In this document: positions 1 to 7,789 of the stretch, one piece after another
Position numbering within the stretch: the first letter of the stretch is position 1
Layout: every line of letters starts with the position of its first letter
Assembly (NCBI RefSeq): GCF_001767395.1
Contig: NZ_CP017014.1
Coordinates: forward strand, 4,047,012 to 4,111,011
Length of the DNA: 64,000 nt
Source of the DNA: Rhodococcus sp. WMMA185
GTDB lineage: Bacteria > Actinomycetota > Actinomycetes > Mycobacteriales > Mycobacteriaceae
Reading direction: 5' to 3'
Notes under the pieces: generated by a model
Databases searched by the model: none
Seen by the model: only the letters and a program-made list of their open reading frames with translations
What the model was told of the DNA's origin: nothing
Made by a program: the position numbers and the translations under genes

Positions 1-161
1 CGGGCAACTCGGCTGCGTTCCATTTCTCCTTGGTCACCGATCTTGGCGAGCAGAAGTTCGAGATCGCGCCGATCGACGTGATGACCTTCGACGACGACGG
101 GAAGATCACGTCCATGAAGGCCTACTGGGGTCAGGATGACATGGTCACGCTCGCTGACTGA
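1..161 (+). CDS. NTF2-like / steroid delta-isomerase-like protein, C-terminal part
   Basis: Only the last 52 or so residues are present; the gene begins left of the window and ends with TGA at 159-161. The tail holds the pattern IDVMTFDDDGKITSMKAYWG, which is typical of the C-terminal beta strands of SnoaL-like/ketosteroid isomerase proteins of the NTF2 fold, where a conserved Trp closes the pocket. Family knowledge suggests an isomerase or a non-catalytic binding role on a hydrophobic substrate. The catalytic Tyr/Asp region is outside the window, so activity cannot be judged. Confidence 0.7.
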   Translation, partial: GNSAAFHFSLVTDLGEQKFEIAPIDVMTFDDDGKITSMKAYWGQDDMVTLAD

Positions 162-224
162 TTGCTGGTCTAGGCCGACTCCGAAGTGAAGTCTGATGAC
201 AGCGCACACCGAAGGAGCCGCACC

Positions 225-896
225 GTGCACGATCAGAATCGGCATTGGGGTCGGTCAACCGAAAATATCTACGACAGAGCAGGGTTCGGAAGGCCGACTC
301 GAAGGGGCAAGAGCCCGGCAGTTGTTGTCGTGGACCTCACCCGCGGCTTCACCGAACCCGGTTTCCCGTCCGGTTCGGATCTGACGGACGTCGTTCTTGC
401 GACTGCACAACTGTGTGAGGCTGCGCGCAAGAACGAAGTGCCGATCGTTTATACGAAGGTCGAGTACACCTCAGCGGAGCTGGAGGGGGGTTCGATCGCC
501 TGGATGCACAAGGCTCCGGGACTGCGGGAGTTGCGGCAAGGCACGGAGGCGGTGGCGTTCGATCCCCGGTTGGCGGTGACCCCCGCCGACCACATCATTT
601 GCAAGAAAGGCGTTTCGGCCTTCTTCGGCACGCCCCTCGCGTCGTTGCTTACCGGACTCCGTCGCGACACCGTCATCGTGTGCGGAGCCACCACCAGCGG
701 CTGTGTTCGGGCAACGGTAGTCGATGCCGTGCAGTCGGGATTCTGTGCTCTCGTTCCCCGAGAGTGTGTCGGTGACCGCGCCGAAGGTCCGCACGAAGCG
801 AACTTGTTCGACATCAACGCCAAGTACGGCGACGTCCTCGACCTGTCCGACACACTGGACTATCTTGCAGCGGCACAGCCTGGTGCGAGTCGATAG
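225..896 (+). CDS. Isochorismatase-family cysteine hydrolase (N-carbamoylsarcosine amidase-like)
   Basis: Cytosolic amidohydrolase of the isochorismatase fold, 223 aa. The catalytic triad is visible: Asp37 in VVVVDLTRGF, a Lys at 127/128 in CKKGVSAFFGT, and Cys160 in TTSGCVRATVVDA. The SAFFGT and TSGCVRAT motifs are closest to N-carbamoylsarcosine amidases and related enzymes that cleave a carbamoyl or amide group. An in-frame GTG at 186 would add 13 residues, but GAAGGAG at 211-217 places the ribosome on GTG 225. It lies about 3 kb upstream of a locus with a hydantoinase-like gene, so a role in N-carbamoyl or cyclic amide breakdown is possible but is inference only. Confidence 0.85.
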   Translation: MHDQNRHWGRSTENIYDRAGFGRPTRRGKSPAVVVVDLTRGFTEPGFPSGSDLTDVVLATAQLCEAARKNEVPIVYTKVEYTSAELEGGSIAWMHKAPGLRELRQGTEAVAFDPRLAVTPADHIICKKGVSAFFGTPLASLLTGLRRDTVIVCGATTSGCVRATVVDAVQSGFCALVPRECVGDRAEGPHEANLFDINAKYGDVLDLSDTLDYLAAAQPGASR

Positions 897-961
897 GAGC
901 GATTGACAGCGCTCGCGAGACTCGGTAGTCGAGTCACTCGAGCGCGCCTACGATCGTCTGC

Positions 962-1612
962 GTGACCTCGCTGCACGCCGAATTGCCCTATCAAGAGTTG
1001 CTCGATGCCGTCGAGGAATCGCAGGTGAGGGTCGAGGCGAGCCTGGAGGTTCTGACGGACGGTCAGGCGTTGGAGCCTTCAATGCTGCCGGGATGGAGCC
1101 GCGGGCATGTGATCACGCACCTTGCCAGGAACGCGGATGCGCTCAATCGATTCGCCATCGGGGTCATCACGGGTGAGAGCGCACCGGAGATGTATCCGGG
1201 TGGTCCGGCCGCACGCGGCGCGGCAATCGAAGAGGGGGCGGGACGCCCGGCGGAGCTACTCGCAGCCGATTTTCGATTCGCGGGCCGACGGGTGCTCGAT
1301 TCCCTGCGGCTGATTTCCGAGGACCGTTTCGAGATACTGGTGAATTGGCGCAAATCCGTCAGCGCTCGAGATATTCCGGTGCTGCGTTGGCGGGAACTCG
1401 AGATCCACCATGTCGACCTCGGCCTGGACTACACGGCAGCCGATTGGCCGTGGGCGTTCGTGGAACACACGTTGCGAACGGAGCTGCATGAGTTGAGCGC
1501 ACTCCACCCAGACGTATCGGTGCCGGATCTACCGCGCGCCGAGTTGCTGGCCTGGCTGGTCGGACGCCCCACGCGGGCGGGCCTTCCGCCGGCGCCCGCG
1601 TGGCCGTTCTGA
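962..1612 (+). CDS. Maleylpyruvate isomerase family, mycothiol-dependent (MDMPI/DinB fold)
   Basis: 216 aa, GTG start. The N-terminal region carries MLPGWSRGHVITHLARNADA, the signature of the MDMPI N-terminal four-helix bundle, and a second metal-site His lies in RELEIHHVDLGLDY near residue 155. In this family three His residues bind a divalent metal and mycothiol is the thiol cofactor; characterised members isomerise maleylpyruvate or conjugate thiols. The specific substrate is unknown. It stands alone, convergent with the small gene on the other strand whose stop is 3 bp away. Confidence 0.8.
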   Translation: MTSLHAELPYQELLDAVEESQVRVEASLEVLTDGQALEPSMLPGWSRGHVITHLARNADALNRFAIGVITGESAPEMYPGGPAARGAAIEEGAGRPAELLAADFRFAGRRVLDSLRLISEDRFEILVNWRKSVSARDIPVLRWRELEIHHVDLGLDYTAADWPWAFVEHTLRTELHELSALHPDVSVPDLPRAELLAWLVGRPTRAGLPPAPAWPF

Positions 1613-1615
1613 GTG

Positions 1616-1957
1616 TCAGGCGTATTCGGCCGTTTCGAACGTAGTGAGGTTGTCCAAGGCATCCCAGACGGCTGTGTAGCGATGGCGAGTCACCTCGTCG
1701 ACATCGGAGAGCAGAGCGTCGAAGAGCGACTTCGGGCTGCGTTCCCACGACCGGACCAAAGCCTCGACGTCGTGGCGAGTGAACAGACCGGACCGCGCAG
1801 CCGCCTCGATCCACTCGTCGAAGTCGCCGGCGTGGATGCGCTCGACGGTTCCGAAGTCGACCCCGCCGTCGCCGAGATCAAGGGTAAACAGCGAGGCAAA
1901 GATTTCATCGCCGTCGGCGATGAGAGTGTCTCCGAGGGGATGCTCTGCGGTATTCAT
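1616..1957 (-). CDS. Small acidic hypothetical protein
   Basis: 113 aa, strongly acidic, no signal peptide or membrane segment. I do not recognise a family. Residues 30-75 look helical (DFDEWIEAAARSGLFTRHDV), and the sequence reads as an ordinary soluble protein. The start is supported by a strong TAGGAGGAAT ribosome site about 10 bp upstream of the ATG at 1957. It appears monocistronic, and its upstream region contains two identical palindromes 22 bp apart (2018-2030 and 2040-2052), so expression is probably controlled by a dimeric repressor or activator. Confidence 0.6.
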   Translation of the reverse strand: MNTAEHPLGDTLIADGDEIFASLFTLDLGDGGVDFGTVERIHAGDFDEWIEAAARSGLFTRHDVEALVRSWERSPKSLFDALLSDVDEVTRHRYTAVWDALDNLTTFETAEYA

Positions 1958-2017
1958 CGTGCCTATTCCTCCTAAAGAGCCTGGTAGAAGGCCCGACTCA
2001 CGCCTGCGCCTGGATTA

Positions 2018-2052
2018 CGAGTTGAACTCGAATAAATAACGAGTTGAACTCG
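2018..2052. promoter_or_regulatory. Twin palindromic operator-like site
   Basis: The 13-bp perfect palindrome CGAGTTGAACTCG occurs twice, at 2018-2030 and 2040-2052, with a 22-bp period (two helical turns) and an AT-rich linker. It lies 60-95 bp upstream of the small acidic gene on the minus strand. Same-face spacing of two dyads is typical of cooperative binding by a dimeric regulator. Which regulator binds is not evident. Confidence 0.6.
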
Positions 2053-2139
2053 AAGGCGACTGATGAACAAGAGTGTAGGACTTTTCTTCCTCTTTAAGCT
2101 GTGACATATATCACACGGATTTCTTCTCGATCAGCGCAC

Positions 2140-2811
2140 TCAGCGTATCCTCAGGACGACTTCGGTACAGTGCGCATCCTCCGGCGTGTCGAGAATGTTT
2201 CGCACGGCCTTTCCGACGGTCGAGGGCCGAAGATATTTCTCCGGGCGGTACTCGTCGCCCTCACCGGCAACGATCGCCCGCTGCATGTCGGTATCGGTCC
2301 GCCCTGGGTGTACCGAAGTAACCCGCAGCGAGGGCTCTTCGAGCCGCAGCGCGTCCCCGAATGCACGCAGGGCGAACTTGCTTGCGGCGTACGAGGCCCA
2401 TCCGGCGTTGGCGCGCAGTCCCGCACCCGAGTTGATCAGGATTACCTGTCCCCTGCCGGAGGCCCGGAGGGCGGGCAGGAGAAGTCGTGTCAGTTCGGCC
2501 ACCGCGATCACGTTCGCCTCGAGGGTGTTTCTCCACTGCTCGACGCTCGATTCGGCGATGGTGTCGAGGTCGGCGACACCGGCGTTGTGGACGAGGACGT
2601 CCAGTTGGTCGATCGGGGCGCAGGCGGCCGCGAGCGCATCGTAATCGGTGAGTTCGACGGGCCAAGGTGTGGCCGTCGGGAGTTCATCGAGGATGTCGGT
2701 GAGCGATTCGGCCGACCGGGCGCCGAGTAGAAGGTCGTAGGTGGGAGCGAGTTCACGAGCGATTGCGGCGCCGACGCCGCGGCTCGCTCCGGTAATCAGA
2801 GCTGTAGGCAT
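2140..2811 (-). CDS. Short-chain dehydrogenase/reductase
   Basis: 223 aa classical SDR with a Rossmann fold. The N-terminal cofactor loop TALITGASRGVGAAIA, the structural LVHNAG motif near residue 75, and the catalytic Ser/Tyr-x3-Lys (LINSGAG and YAASK, residues about 128-145) are all present. It should oxidise or reduce an alcohol/carbonyl using NAD(P)(H); the substrate cannot be told. The C-terminal GRTDTDM motif resembles SDRs of unknown role. It is followed on the same strand by no close partner, while the F420-type oxidoreductase lies 36 bp upstream in the same orientation, so the two could be co-transcribed. Confidence 0.85.
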   Translation of the reverse strand: MPTALITGASRGVGAAIARELAPTYDLLLGARSAESLTDILDELPTATPWPVELTDYDALAAACAPIDQLDVLVHNAGVADLDTIAESSVEQWRNTLEANVIAVAELTRLLLPALRASGRGQVILINSGAGLRANAGWASYAASKFALRAFGDALRLEEPSLRVTSVHPGRTDTDMQRAIVAGEGDEYRPEKYLRPSTVGKAVRNILDTPEDAHCTEVVLRIR

Positions 2812-2847
2812 GTCGTAGACGCTACGACGGTTGGCTGCGCGTGGTGG

Positions 2848-3252
2848 TCAAAGGGCGGACCAGTGGTGCCACTGAAGATCGCGTACGGCGATCACGGGCC
2901 CGTCCGGTCGCCGCTCGACGTACTGCGAATACTTGGCGGCGAGGATGTCGATTGCGGAGATGCATTCGGGCGTGCCGGCGTCGAGGATTTCGGCCCTTCC
3001 GTTGGCGCACACCCACCACAATTGGTCCCAGTTCTCGTCGTAGTGGTCGACGAGAACCGATACGGCCGGGTTCGCGGCGATGTTCTGCAGTCGTCGCAAT
3101 GCTGTGGTGCGCTTGGGCTTGTGGTCGACGGAAGAATAGATCGTCCCGGAGTCGAGCGCGAAGACGATCGGTACGAGGTGTGGCACGCTGCCCAATCCGA
3201 CCGTGGCAAGCCGCGCGATACGGGCTGACGCGAACCGCTCCACCGCGTCCAT
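2848..3252 (-). CDS. PPOX-class F420-dependent oxidoreductase-like protein (TIGR03668 type)
   Basis: 134 aa from the ATG at 3252, within the usual length of split-barrel FMN/F420-binding proteins. The sequence FASARIARLATVG...VPHLVPIVFAL followed by SVDHKPKRTTALRRL is the typical cofactor-binding beta barrel, and WWVCANGRAEIL is a conserved later strand. The frame stays open up to 3384, but the extra residues are Arg/Pro-rich without similarity to the fold, and a GGCGGAG ribosome site precedes 3252. Likely role: F420-linked reduction in the cytosol; substrate unknown. The gene is the probable first member of a pair with the downstream SDR. Confidence 0.75.
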   Translation of the reverse strand: MDAVERFASARIARLATVGLGSVPHLVPIVFALDSGTIYSSVDHKPKRTTALRRLQNIAANPAVSVLVDHYDENWDQLWWVCANGRAEILDAGTPECISAIDILAAKYSQYVERRPDGPVIAVRDLQWHHWSAL

Positions 3253-3428
3253 CACGGCTCCGCCAGGTAGTAGGACTTCGCCGGTACCGGCACGGAAGTC
3301 TCCGCCGACCGTGCTTGGGGCTTGGGGACGAGCGCGGCGTCTGTCACCCAACAAGTATCCATTGACGAGCGTCATGGATGTCAACTTCCGGCCTCGGACT
3401 CGGGTAGCGCGACCACAGCCAAAATAGT

Positions 3429-3445
3429 GTTCCGTTGACAGGAAC
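3429..3445. promoter_or_regulatory. Possible additional IclR-type palindrome
   Basis: GTTCCGTTGACAGGAAC is a 17-bp dyad with perfect 5-bp arms. It has the same overall length and a GTTCCG half like the sites at 7586 and 7695, but its centre differs. It lies in the roughly 300-bp gap between the F420-type gene and the cyclase operon, which otherwise holds no recognisable gene. Confidence 0.3.
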
Positions 3446-3581
3446 GCCGATTAGGGGCAGTTCTCCGTCCTTGCAAGCAGTGCATGTCGAGGTTTCCGTG
3501 TTCTAGGCAATGATCCGCTGGTTGTCAGCACCGAGCGTGTCATGAGATGCTGTGCATGCTGCAATCAAGAAGCGAAGCAGC

Positions 3582-3598
3582 GTTTCGCTCAACGAAAC
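3582..3598. promoter_or_regulatory. IclR-type operator upstream of the cyclase operon
   Basis: GTTTCGCTCAACGAAAC has perfect 6-bp arms (GTTTCG/CGAAAC) around a 5-bp centre, and lies 83 bp before the cyclase start. It matches the site at 7586-7602 in front of the iclR-type gene at 14 of 17 positions. I infer that the IclR regulator encoded at 6754-7560 controls both promoters. Confidence 0.6.
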
Positions 3599-3680
3599 AC
3601 TCTGCAACGCGCTTTCCATCGCAGATATGCACACCAGCCATCGGCGGAGCCATGTGGAGCCGCAACGAAGGAGACGACTG

Positions 3681-4493
3681 ATGCCCGATCAACTCCTCGA
3701 GGCCGTTGCGGCCGGGGTCACGATCACCGACCTGGGTCGGCAACTGCGCGTCGGGATGCCGCAGTCGCCGAATCATCCATCGTTCTGGCACACCCTGCCG
3801 CGGCGTCATGGAGACATGACGAGGGCCGACGGTGGCAGTGCCGCCAACGACCTGATCACGATGGGTACCCACGTGGGGACTCACATCGATGCTCTCGCGC
3901 ACGTGTCGCAGGACGGCAAGATGCACGGTGGAGTCGACGCTGCCGAAGCCGGGATCGGCGGGAAGTACATCGAACTCGGCGTCCACACGATCGCGCCCAT
4001 GATGCGCAGAGGAGTGCTGCTGGACATTCCTCGCGTTCTCGGAATCGACCGCTGCGAAGGGGGATACGAGATCACGGTCGACGACCTCGAAGCAGCATGC
4101 AAAGAGCAGGGAACCGACGTGGAACAGGGCGACGTCGTCCTGATTCGCAGCGGTTGGGCGCAGTTGTTCGACGAAGGTCAGCCGTACGTCGGGGGCAAGT
4201 CGGGCGTTCCTGGGGTCGGTGAGGCCGGCGCGCGCTGGCTTGCCGAGAAGAATCTGCACGCGGTTGGGGCGGACACCATTGCATTCGAGCGCCTTGCGCC
4301 GGGTGGCGGTCACGCGTTGTTACCCGCACATCGAATCCTGCTCGTGGAGAGTGGCATCTACATCATCGAGACGCTCGACCTCGAAGAACTGTCTGCAAAC
4401 GAGCAGTACGTATTCACGTTCGTACTGGTGCCGATGAACTTCTTCGGTGCGACGGGATCCCCGGTGCGCCCGTTGGCGGTGACGTCGGCATGA
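3681..4493 (+). CDS. Cyclase family protein (kynurenine formamidase-like metal hydrolase)
   Basis: 270 aa. The metal-binding motif HVGTHIDALAHVS (about residues 64-76) is the diagnostic HxGTHxDxxxH of the cyclase/KynB family, which hydrolyses amide or lactone-like bonds using Zn/Mn. GDVVLIRSGWAQLF and the later GVGEAGARWLAEK are further family patches. Start 3681 is preceded by GAAGGAG at about 3668-3674; the frame is open further upstream but that region holds the IclR-type palindrome. It overlaps the MmgE/PrpD gene by an ATGA junction, so both are translationally coupled. A hydrolytic ring-opening or amidase step is likely; the substrate is not known. Confidence 0.85.
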   Translation: MPDQLLEAVAAGVTITDLGRQLRVGMPQSPNHPSFWHTLPRRHGDMTRADGGSAANDLITMGTHVGTHIDALAHVSQDGKMHGGVDAAEAGIGGKYIELGVHTIAPMMRRGVLLDIPRVLGIDRCEGGYEITVDDLEAACKEQGTDVEQGDVVLIRSGWAQLFDEGQPYVGGKSGVPGVGEAGARWLAEKNLHAVGADTIAFERLAPGGGHALLPAHRILLVESGIYIIETLDLEELSANEQYVFTFVLVPMNFFGATGSPVRPLAVTSA

Positions 4494-5917
4494 CGGATCG
4501 AACACTTGCCCAGCATCTGGCCCGATTCGCGTCTGCGACGCGCTTCGAAGATCTTCCCGAGGCGGTCGTCGACAGCGTCGGAATGCGCGTGCTGGACACC
4601 CTGGGCATCGCCATTGCTGCGACGGATCTCGAGACCAGTCGGGCAGCCGCAGCGTGGGCGCGTGAGCAGTGCGGTTCGCCAACAGCATCCGCAATCGGGC
4701 TCGATGTGGCTCTCCCTGCCCCGATGGCCGCGTTCGTCAACGGTGTCCTGGCCCATTCGCTCGATTTCGACGACACGCACCTCCCGTCGATCCTGCATCC
4801 CAGCGCGAGCGTGGTCCCGGCGGCGCTGGCGGCCGCTCAGTTGCACCGGGCGGATGGTCGAACCCTGGTGCGCGGTATCGCGATCGGGTTGGAGGTGTGC
4901 GTGCGTCTGGGAATGGCCGGCTTCGATCCGGCGGCCAAGAATTCGGTGTTCTTCGAGCACGGACAGCACGCGACGTCGATCTGCGGTGCGATGGGAGGTG
5001 CGGTCGCTGCCGCGGTGATCGGCGGTGCGTCCGAAGAGCGGATCGTCGACACATTGGGTGTAGCAGCATCGATGGCTGCGGGCATCATCGAGGCCAATCG
5101 AACCGGGGGAACCGTCAAGCGGATGCACTGTGGATGGGCGGCGCACTCGGCGCTGGCTGCAGAGGGTCTTGCTCGGCACGGCATCACGGGGCCACCTACC
5201 GTGCTCGAGGGTAGGTTCGGCTTCTTTCGGGCATGGCTGCACGGGGCTGTTCGCGGAGACGAGATCGTCGACGGCCTCGGGACCGACTGGGCGGTTCCGG
5301 GCATCTTCTTCAAGCCGTATCCGGCCAATCACTTCACTCACGCCGCGATCGATGCCGGAGCTGCGCTGCGTCGTCGTGGGGTGTCACCCGATGACATCGA
5401 CCGGCTGGTGCTCGGCGTGCCGGCCGCGAACCTCCGCACGATCGGCGAGCCCATCGAGGTCAAGCGAACCCCCGCCACTGGATACATGGCCCAGTTCAGT
5501 GGGCCGTATGCGGTGGCGGTCGGAATACTGGGCGGCGGCGGACTCGGTGCGGCGCTCGAAGACTATTCGGACGATCTGGCCACATCCGCTGAGCGTAGAG
5601 CGCTGATGGCCAAGGTCGACGTGGTGCCGGACTCGCGATGCGACGAGATCTTCCCGCAGCAGTTCCCCGCGGTCCTGACGGCGACATTGACTGACGGAAC
5701 AACCTTGGTCGAAGAGGTGCTGACCACGCGTGGAGGTCCACAGCGCCCACTGTCCTTCGAGGAGGTGTCGGCAAAATTCACCGCTAATGCGGGACCGTTC
5801 CTTTCGGATCGGGACATTGCCGAGCTTGCCGCCCGTTGCCATGCGCTACCCGATCTGACGGGAATCGGAGCCCTTCTCGAGCCTTTGACCGCGGCCGGAC
5901 TGCAAAGCGCTCGGTGA
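4490..5917 (+). CDS. MmgE/PrpD family protein
   Basis: 475 aa, the usual length for this family, which includes 2-methylcitrate dehydratase PrpD and cis-aconitate decarboxylases. LDFDDTHLPSILHPSASVVPA near residues 85-105 and the downstream MHCGWAAHSALAAEGLARHG and KPYPANHFTH segments are characteristic active-site regions of the all-alpha domain. The protein should dehydrate, hydrate or decarboxylate a branched di- or tricarboxylate in the cytosol. It overlaps the cyclase stop by four bases and is the last gene of a two-gene operon, converging on the lyase gene with no gap between stops. Confidence 0.85.
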   Translation: MTDRTLAQHLARFASATRFEDLPEAVVDSVGMRVLDTLGIAIAATDLETSRAAAAWAREQCGSPTASAIGLDVALPAPMAAFVNGVLAHSLDFDDTHLPSILHPSASVVPAALAAAQLHRADGRTLVRGIAIGLEVCVRLGMAGFDPAAKNSVFFEHGQHATSICGAMGGAVAAAVIGGASEERIVDTLGVAASMAAGIIEANRTGGTVKRMHCGWAAHSALAAEGLARHGITGPPTVLEGRFGFFRAWLHGAVRGDEIVDGLGTDWAVPGIFFKPYPANHFTHAAIDAGAALRRRGVSPDDIDRLVLGVPAANLRTIGEPIEVKRTPATGYMAQFSGPYAVAVGILGGGGLGAALEDYSDDLATSAERRALMAKVDVVPDSRCDEIFPQQFPAVLTATLTDGTTLVEEVLTTRGGPQRPLSFEEVSAKFTANAGPFLSDRDIAELAARCHALPDLTGIGALLEPLTAAGLQSAR

Positions 5918-6757
5918 TCAGGCGCGGGCGAGGATCTCCCTCGCCCCGCGTACCACGGCTTCGTCGACGAAGTGGCCGCGATCGTCGACCGTCGGCCCGC
6001 CCTGCGCCAGGTTGTACAACTCGAGCAGACGGCGTGCTCGAATCACGTCGTCGTCCGAGGGCGTGAGCGCCGCATTGATGATGGGTACCTGACTGGGGTG
6101 CAACGCCGTTCGACCGCGGAAACCCATGTCCACCAAACGAGCGGTACTAGCGGTGAACGCGTCGAGGTTGCGGAAGTCGGTCGACGTCGGCGCGATGGGT
6201 GCGGCGATGCCGGCGGCGGCACACGCAACGACGACCTCGGTGCGCAGTGAGTCGATCACGGTAGCGGTCTCGGGAGTGTTCCGGATCCGCAGGTCGGCGA
6301 GCAAATCCACCTCGCCGATTCCGAACGTACGAACCCGATTGCAGGAGGCCATCTCCGGGAGAGACCGCAGCGCCTGGGAGGATTCGATGAGGCCGATGAG
6401 AGCGATCGGACCTAGAGCACGCGCCTGCTCCCACTGCGTGAGCAACTCGTCAGCCCTAGCCAGTGCGTCGATCGAACACTTGGCAACCATGATCCCGTCG
6501 ACGCCGGGTCGTGCGACTGCCTCGACATCCTCGGCCAAGAACTCCGGGGTGGCCCGAACCCAGATCTCGGTGTCGCCGGTGGTGCGCGTCTCGAGCCATG
6601 CGCGAACATCGGCGCGAGCCGCAGCCTTCTCGGGCAGCGGCACCGAATCCTCGAGGTCGATGATGATGGCGTCGGCATCACCGGATGCCGCTTTGGTGAA
6701 CAGTTCGGGTTTGACTGCGGGGACGTAGAGATATGAGCGTGGTGAAGTGAATATCAT
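5918..6757 (-). CDS. HpcH/HpaI aldolase / CoA ester lyase (CitE-like)
   Basis: 279 aa. The N-terminus RSYLYVPAVKPELF and the metal/acidic strand AIIIDLEDSVP match CitE-like citryl/malyl/citramalyl-CoA lyases; LIESSQALRSLPEM carries the catalytic-site Glu, and GFRGRTALHPSQVPIIN is the conserved C-terminal HPSQ motif. The reaction expected is reversible C-C cleavage of a 3-hydroxyacyl-CoA to acetyl-CoA or an analogous acyl-CoA plus a 2-oxoacid. It overlaps the iclR-type gene by four bases and is therefore co-transcribed with the regulator from the 7.6-kb promoter. Confidence 0.85.
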   Translation of the reverse strand: MIFTSPRSYLYVPAVKPELFTKAASGDADAIIIDLEDSVPLPEKAAARADVRAWLETRTTGDTEIWVRATPEFLAEDVEAVARPGVDGIMVAKCSIDALARADELLTQWEQARALGPIALIGLIESSQALRSLPEMASCNRVRTFGIGEVDLLADLRIRNTPETATVIDSLRTEVVVACAAAGIAAPIAPTSTDFRNLDAFTASTARLVDMGFRGRTALHPSQVPIINAALTPSDDDVIRARRLLELYNLAQGGPTVDDRGHFVDEAVVRGAREILARA

Positions 6758-7560
6758 TGTACCGCAAAGTCTTCCAGAATTCGGGTAATCGAACGCGCTG
6801 CTGAAACGACTTGACGGGCGTGGACTGCGTGATCGTCGTCTGCGGTCGAGGAGTAGCGGAAGGCCGGGCCGGATGAACTGACCGATCCGAGAACGCGATT
6901 GGCGGAGTCGAAGAATGGAGCCGCGATGGAGGCTGCGCCCGTGTTCCGCTCGTTGAGCGACGTCGCATGTCCGTGTTCGCGGATCTCGCCCAAACGCGCG
7001 AAGAACGCGCCTGCGTCCAGATCTACATCAGGTGAGGCTTCACGCAGCTCCTCGAGTGCCTCGCCGGCGATATGGTGCGGCAGGAACGCGAGGATGGCGA
7101 GGCTCGATGCGCCCGAATGCAGCGGATACTGCGGTCCGATCTCGACCACCATCTTCACCTCTTGCGGGCTCTCATACTGATCGAGGTAGACACGCCGGTT
7201 GCCCACGAGCAGCGAGAGCGTCGCCGTCTCGCGGGTCTGGTCGCGCAGCGACTGCAGGACGGGCGCGGCGAGGGAGCGAATATCGAGCTGACTCCATGCC
7301 TTGGGGCCGAACCCGATAGCCGCCGGGCCCAAGGAGTAGGTCGATTCCCCTGCCACCGGCTGCACGATAGAACGCGACGCCAAAGACTGGAGAATCCGGT
7401 GCACTACCGATTTACTCAGTTGCAGGTTGCGTGCGATCTCGGAGACGCCCAGCGCGCGGTCGGATTGGGCGAACGAGATGAGCACATCGGCAACGCGATC
7501 CGCCGACTCGGTGCCGCTCGGCGTTTCTGCAGCGACCCTGGTTCTGGGAGTGGCAGCCAT
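6754..7560 (-). CDS. IclR family transcriptional regulator
   Basis: 268 aa. Residues about 20-80 form the winged helix (VADVLISFAQSDRALGVSEI...LSKSVVHRILQSLAS), followed by the IclR effector domain with RETATLSLLVGNRRVYLDQYES and later HATSLNERNTGAASIAAPFFD. Such proteins bind short palindromes as dimers/tetramers and respond to aromatic or small carboxylic acids. The gene is divergent from the ABC importer operon, and two copies of a GTTCCGCTCAGCG-type site lie in the shared intergenic region, so autoregulation and control of the operon are likely. Confidence 0.9.
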   Translation of the reverse strand: MAATPRTRVAAETPSGTESADRVADVLISFAQSDRALGVSEIARNLQLSKSVVHRILQSLASRSIVQPVAGESTYSLGPAAIGFGPKAWSQLDIRSLAAPVLQSLRDQTRETATLSLLVGNRRVYLDQYESPQEVKMVVEIGPQYPLHSGASSLAILAFLPHHIAGEALEELREASPDVDLDAGAFFARLGEIREHGHATSLNERNTGAASIAAPFFDSANRVLGSVSSSGPAFRYSSTADDDHAVHARQVVSAARSITRILEDFAVQ

Positions 7561-7585
7561 GCAATGACCCTTCCAGTGAGTTTAT

Positions 7586-7602
7586 GTTCCGCTCAGCGAA
7601 CC
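7586..7602. promoter_or_regulatory. IclR-type operator, iclR-proximal
   Basis: GTTCCGCTCAGCGAACC lies 26 bp upstream of the iclR-type start. It is the same 17-bp dyad as at 3582-3598, with three differences, and is positioned to overlap the promoter or leader of the regulator gene, as expected for autorepression. Confidence 0.6.
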
Positions 7603-7694
7603 ATACCTTGAAACCGGACAATCGCGAAACACCCTGGTGCAAGCACGTGACACGTGCCATACTCGTCCGCGGGGGGAGGAATCATCGTTTCTAT

Positions 7695-7711
7695 AGCGCG
7701 CTGAGCGGAAC
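7695..7711 (-). promoter_or_regulatory. IclR-type operator, transporter-proximal
   Basis: Read on the minus strand this is GTTCCGCTCAGCGCGCT, sharing its first 13 bases exactly with the site at 7586 but in inverted orientation. It is 79 bp before the substrate-binding protein start. The right arm is degenerate, so binding may be weaker or cooperative with 7586. Confidence 0.5.
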
Positions 7712-7789
7712 GCTTGGGAAGTTGATCCGAGTACAACTCGGTGTCTGGCCGCAGGGCGCGGAAAGCAGATCGACCATGAAGCTCAGACC

